Assembly (NCBI RefSeq): GCF_023053635.1
Contig: NC_086179.1
Coordinates: forward strand, 3,734,001-3,798,000
Length of the DNA: 64,000 nt
Origin: Elgaria multicarinata webbii
Taxonomy: Eukaryota > Chordata > Lepidosauria > Squamata > Anguidae
Reading direction: 5' to 3'
Notes under the pieces: generated by a model
The model's database searches: none
The model's input: the letters and a program-made list of their open reading frames with translations, nothing else
Told to the model about the DNA's origin: nothing
Shown here: piece after piece, positions 63,115 to 64,000 of the stretch
Layout: each line of letters starts with the position of its first letter
Numbering within the stretch: position 1 is the stretch's first letter
Translations under genes and position numbers: made by a program

Positions 63115-64000
63115 GGTTTTCAAAATGTCTCAGTCACCTGTCTGCTAGCTTTGGCAGTTTCACTTCCAGGGTAGGAATTCTGGCACTTTGCATATTGGGA
63201 AACTATGGTTGTCACCATTTTTAATTGGCTGTGTGTGCCTTTAGCAGCAGCCTGGCACACTGAAATTTTGCGTTACCTGGCCAGGATGTTGCTTTGCCAG
63301 AAATTTTCCTCTGACTTAATTTCTGCCTACCACATTGCTATTAAAAGTATAGGAACAGTTCATCAGCTAAAAAATTAAAACCCTGATTGTAAGAAGTTCC
63401 TAAAGTTGCTGTATTATTATTATTATTATTACTCTGGTCCTGTTCCTGTGCTTTAAACAGGATAGCTGCAGTAGGTTTCCCCTGCCAGGAAAGGTTCAGC
63501 TGCTTAATTTTTACATGTCAGACTGCTGCTAAAGGCACAAGAGCAAAGCTAGTAAAAACTGTGATTTTTATGTCACACAAGGGCCTCACACTGGCAGTTA
63601 GCTGGTCAGTTCTGAGTGCAACTCTCACATGAGGGTAACTCGTGCAAACCTGCACAGACTTCTCCAAGTCTTTCTGCCCCAAACCTCCATGATCCTTTCT
63701 GAGATGTTGCTAAAATCCCTCACATGCTAGAAGGGGGAGAGGGATTTCTCAGGATCCACTGGATTTATAACTTGAGCCAATGCAACGGCCCACAGGGCTA
63801 TGGAAGGAACTAACTGCCCATTATCCTGCAGCGAACTGTCATATCTATATATCACCATCCGAGACCTAAAACAACTCGTGGGTATAGATGGCTGTATCCT
63901 TCCCTTTTCTTTTAGCCTGCTAGCCCATGTGCATGACAAGAGTTTTGACATAAACTAAGCTGCCTGCCTGCTTTGCTTTCCAGTGTTGCACCTTGTTTTC
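63115..64000. other. Intergenic, unassigned
   Basis: A short (ATT)n at about 63413-63432; no exon of the expected next gene (NRF1 in human) seen. Confidence 0.45.

Noticed and set aside
63115-64000. First exon of the next gene (NRF1 expected)
   Set aside because: No CpG-rich stretch or matching coding sequence; it is likely beyond the window.
1-64000. CRISPR arrays, operons, phage or bacterial defence systems
   Set aside because: The window is eukaryotic with spliced genes and vertebrate repeats; no such structure is present.

Overview
The window is vertebrate nuclear DNA, most likely from a squamate reptile (lizard or snake). It carries long introns, a dense mix of CR1, L2-like and L1-clade LINEs, many DNA-transposon miniatures, and one SINE that matches the Sauria SINE, which is typical of squamates. 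No prokaryotic features, CRISPR arrays, rRNA genes or functional tRNA genes were seen.

Two host genes, both on the + strand, are supported. (1) STRIP2 (FAM40B), a scaffold of the STRIPAK phosphatase/kinase complex, runs from 454 to a stop codon at 45118. Twenty coding exons can be placed with splice sites; all phases agree and give 782 residues. Only the N-terminal exon 1 is missing, upstream of the window. A 3' UTR probably extends to a poly(A) signal at 48160. (2) SMKR1 (small lysine-rich protein 1) lies downstream. A GC-rich promoter and first exon sit around 52700-53100, a second exon at 55278-55372 carries the ATG as its last three bases, and the main coding exon is 59202-59405. The order STRIP2 then SMKR1, same strand, matches the human 7q32 region as I remember it.

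Layout: 1-45118, STRIP2 exons in introns filled with repeats. 45119-48185, probable STRIP2 3' UTR, itself carrying an L2-like LINE and a hairpin MITE. 48186-52700, intergenic repeats. 52700-59405, SMKR1. 59406-64000, SMKR1 3' flank, mostly unique sequence with a few hAT-type miniatures.

Most notable: (a) the SMKR1 promoter carries a near-consensus RFX X-box plus a weaker one, pointing to control with cilium genes; (b) the two 5' exons of SMKR1 join into an uninterrupted upstream ORF of 32 codons (56 with an alternative donor in the same frame) ending 20 nt before the SMKR1 ATG, a candidate bicistronic microprotein; (c) the repeats give a readable relative chronology, with SINE cut by CR1, CR1 cut by a LINE cut by CR1, MITE cut by a hAT element, and many intact target-site duplications; (d) a palindromic MITE family with 9-10 bp duplications occurs four to six times here.
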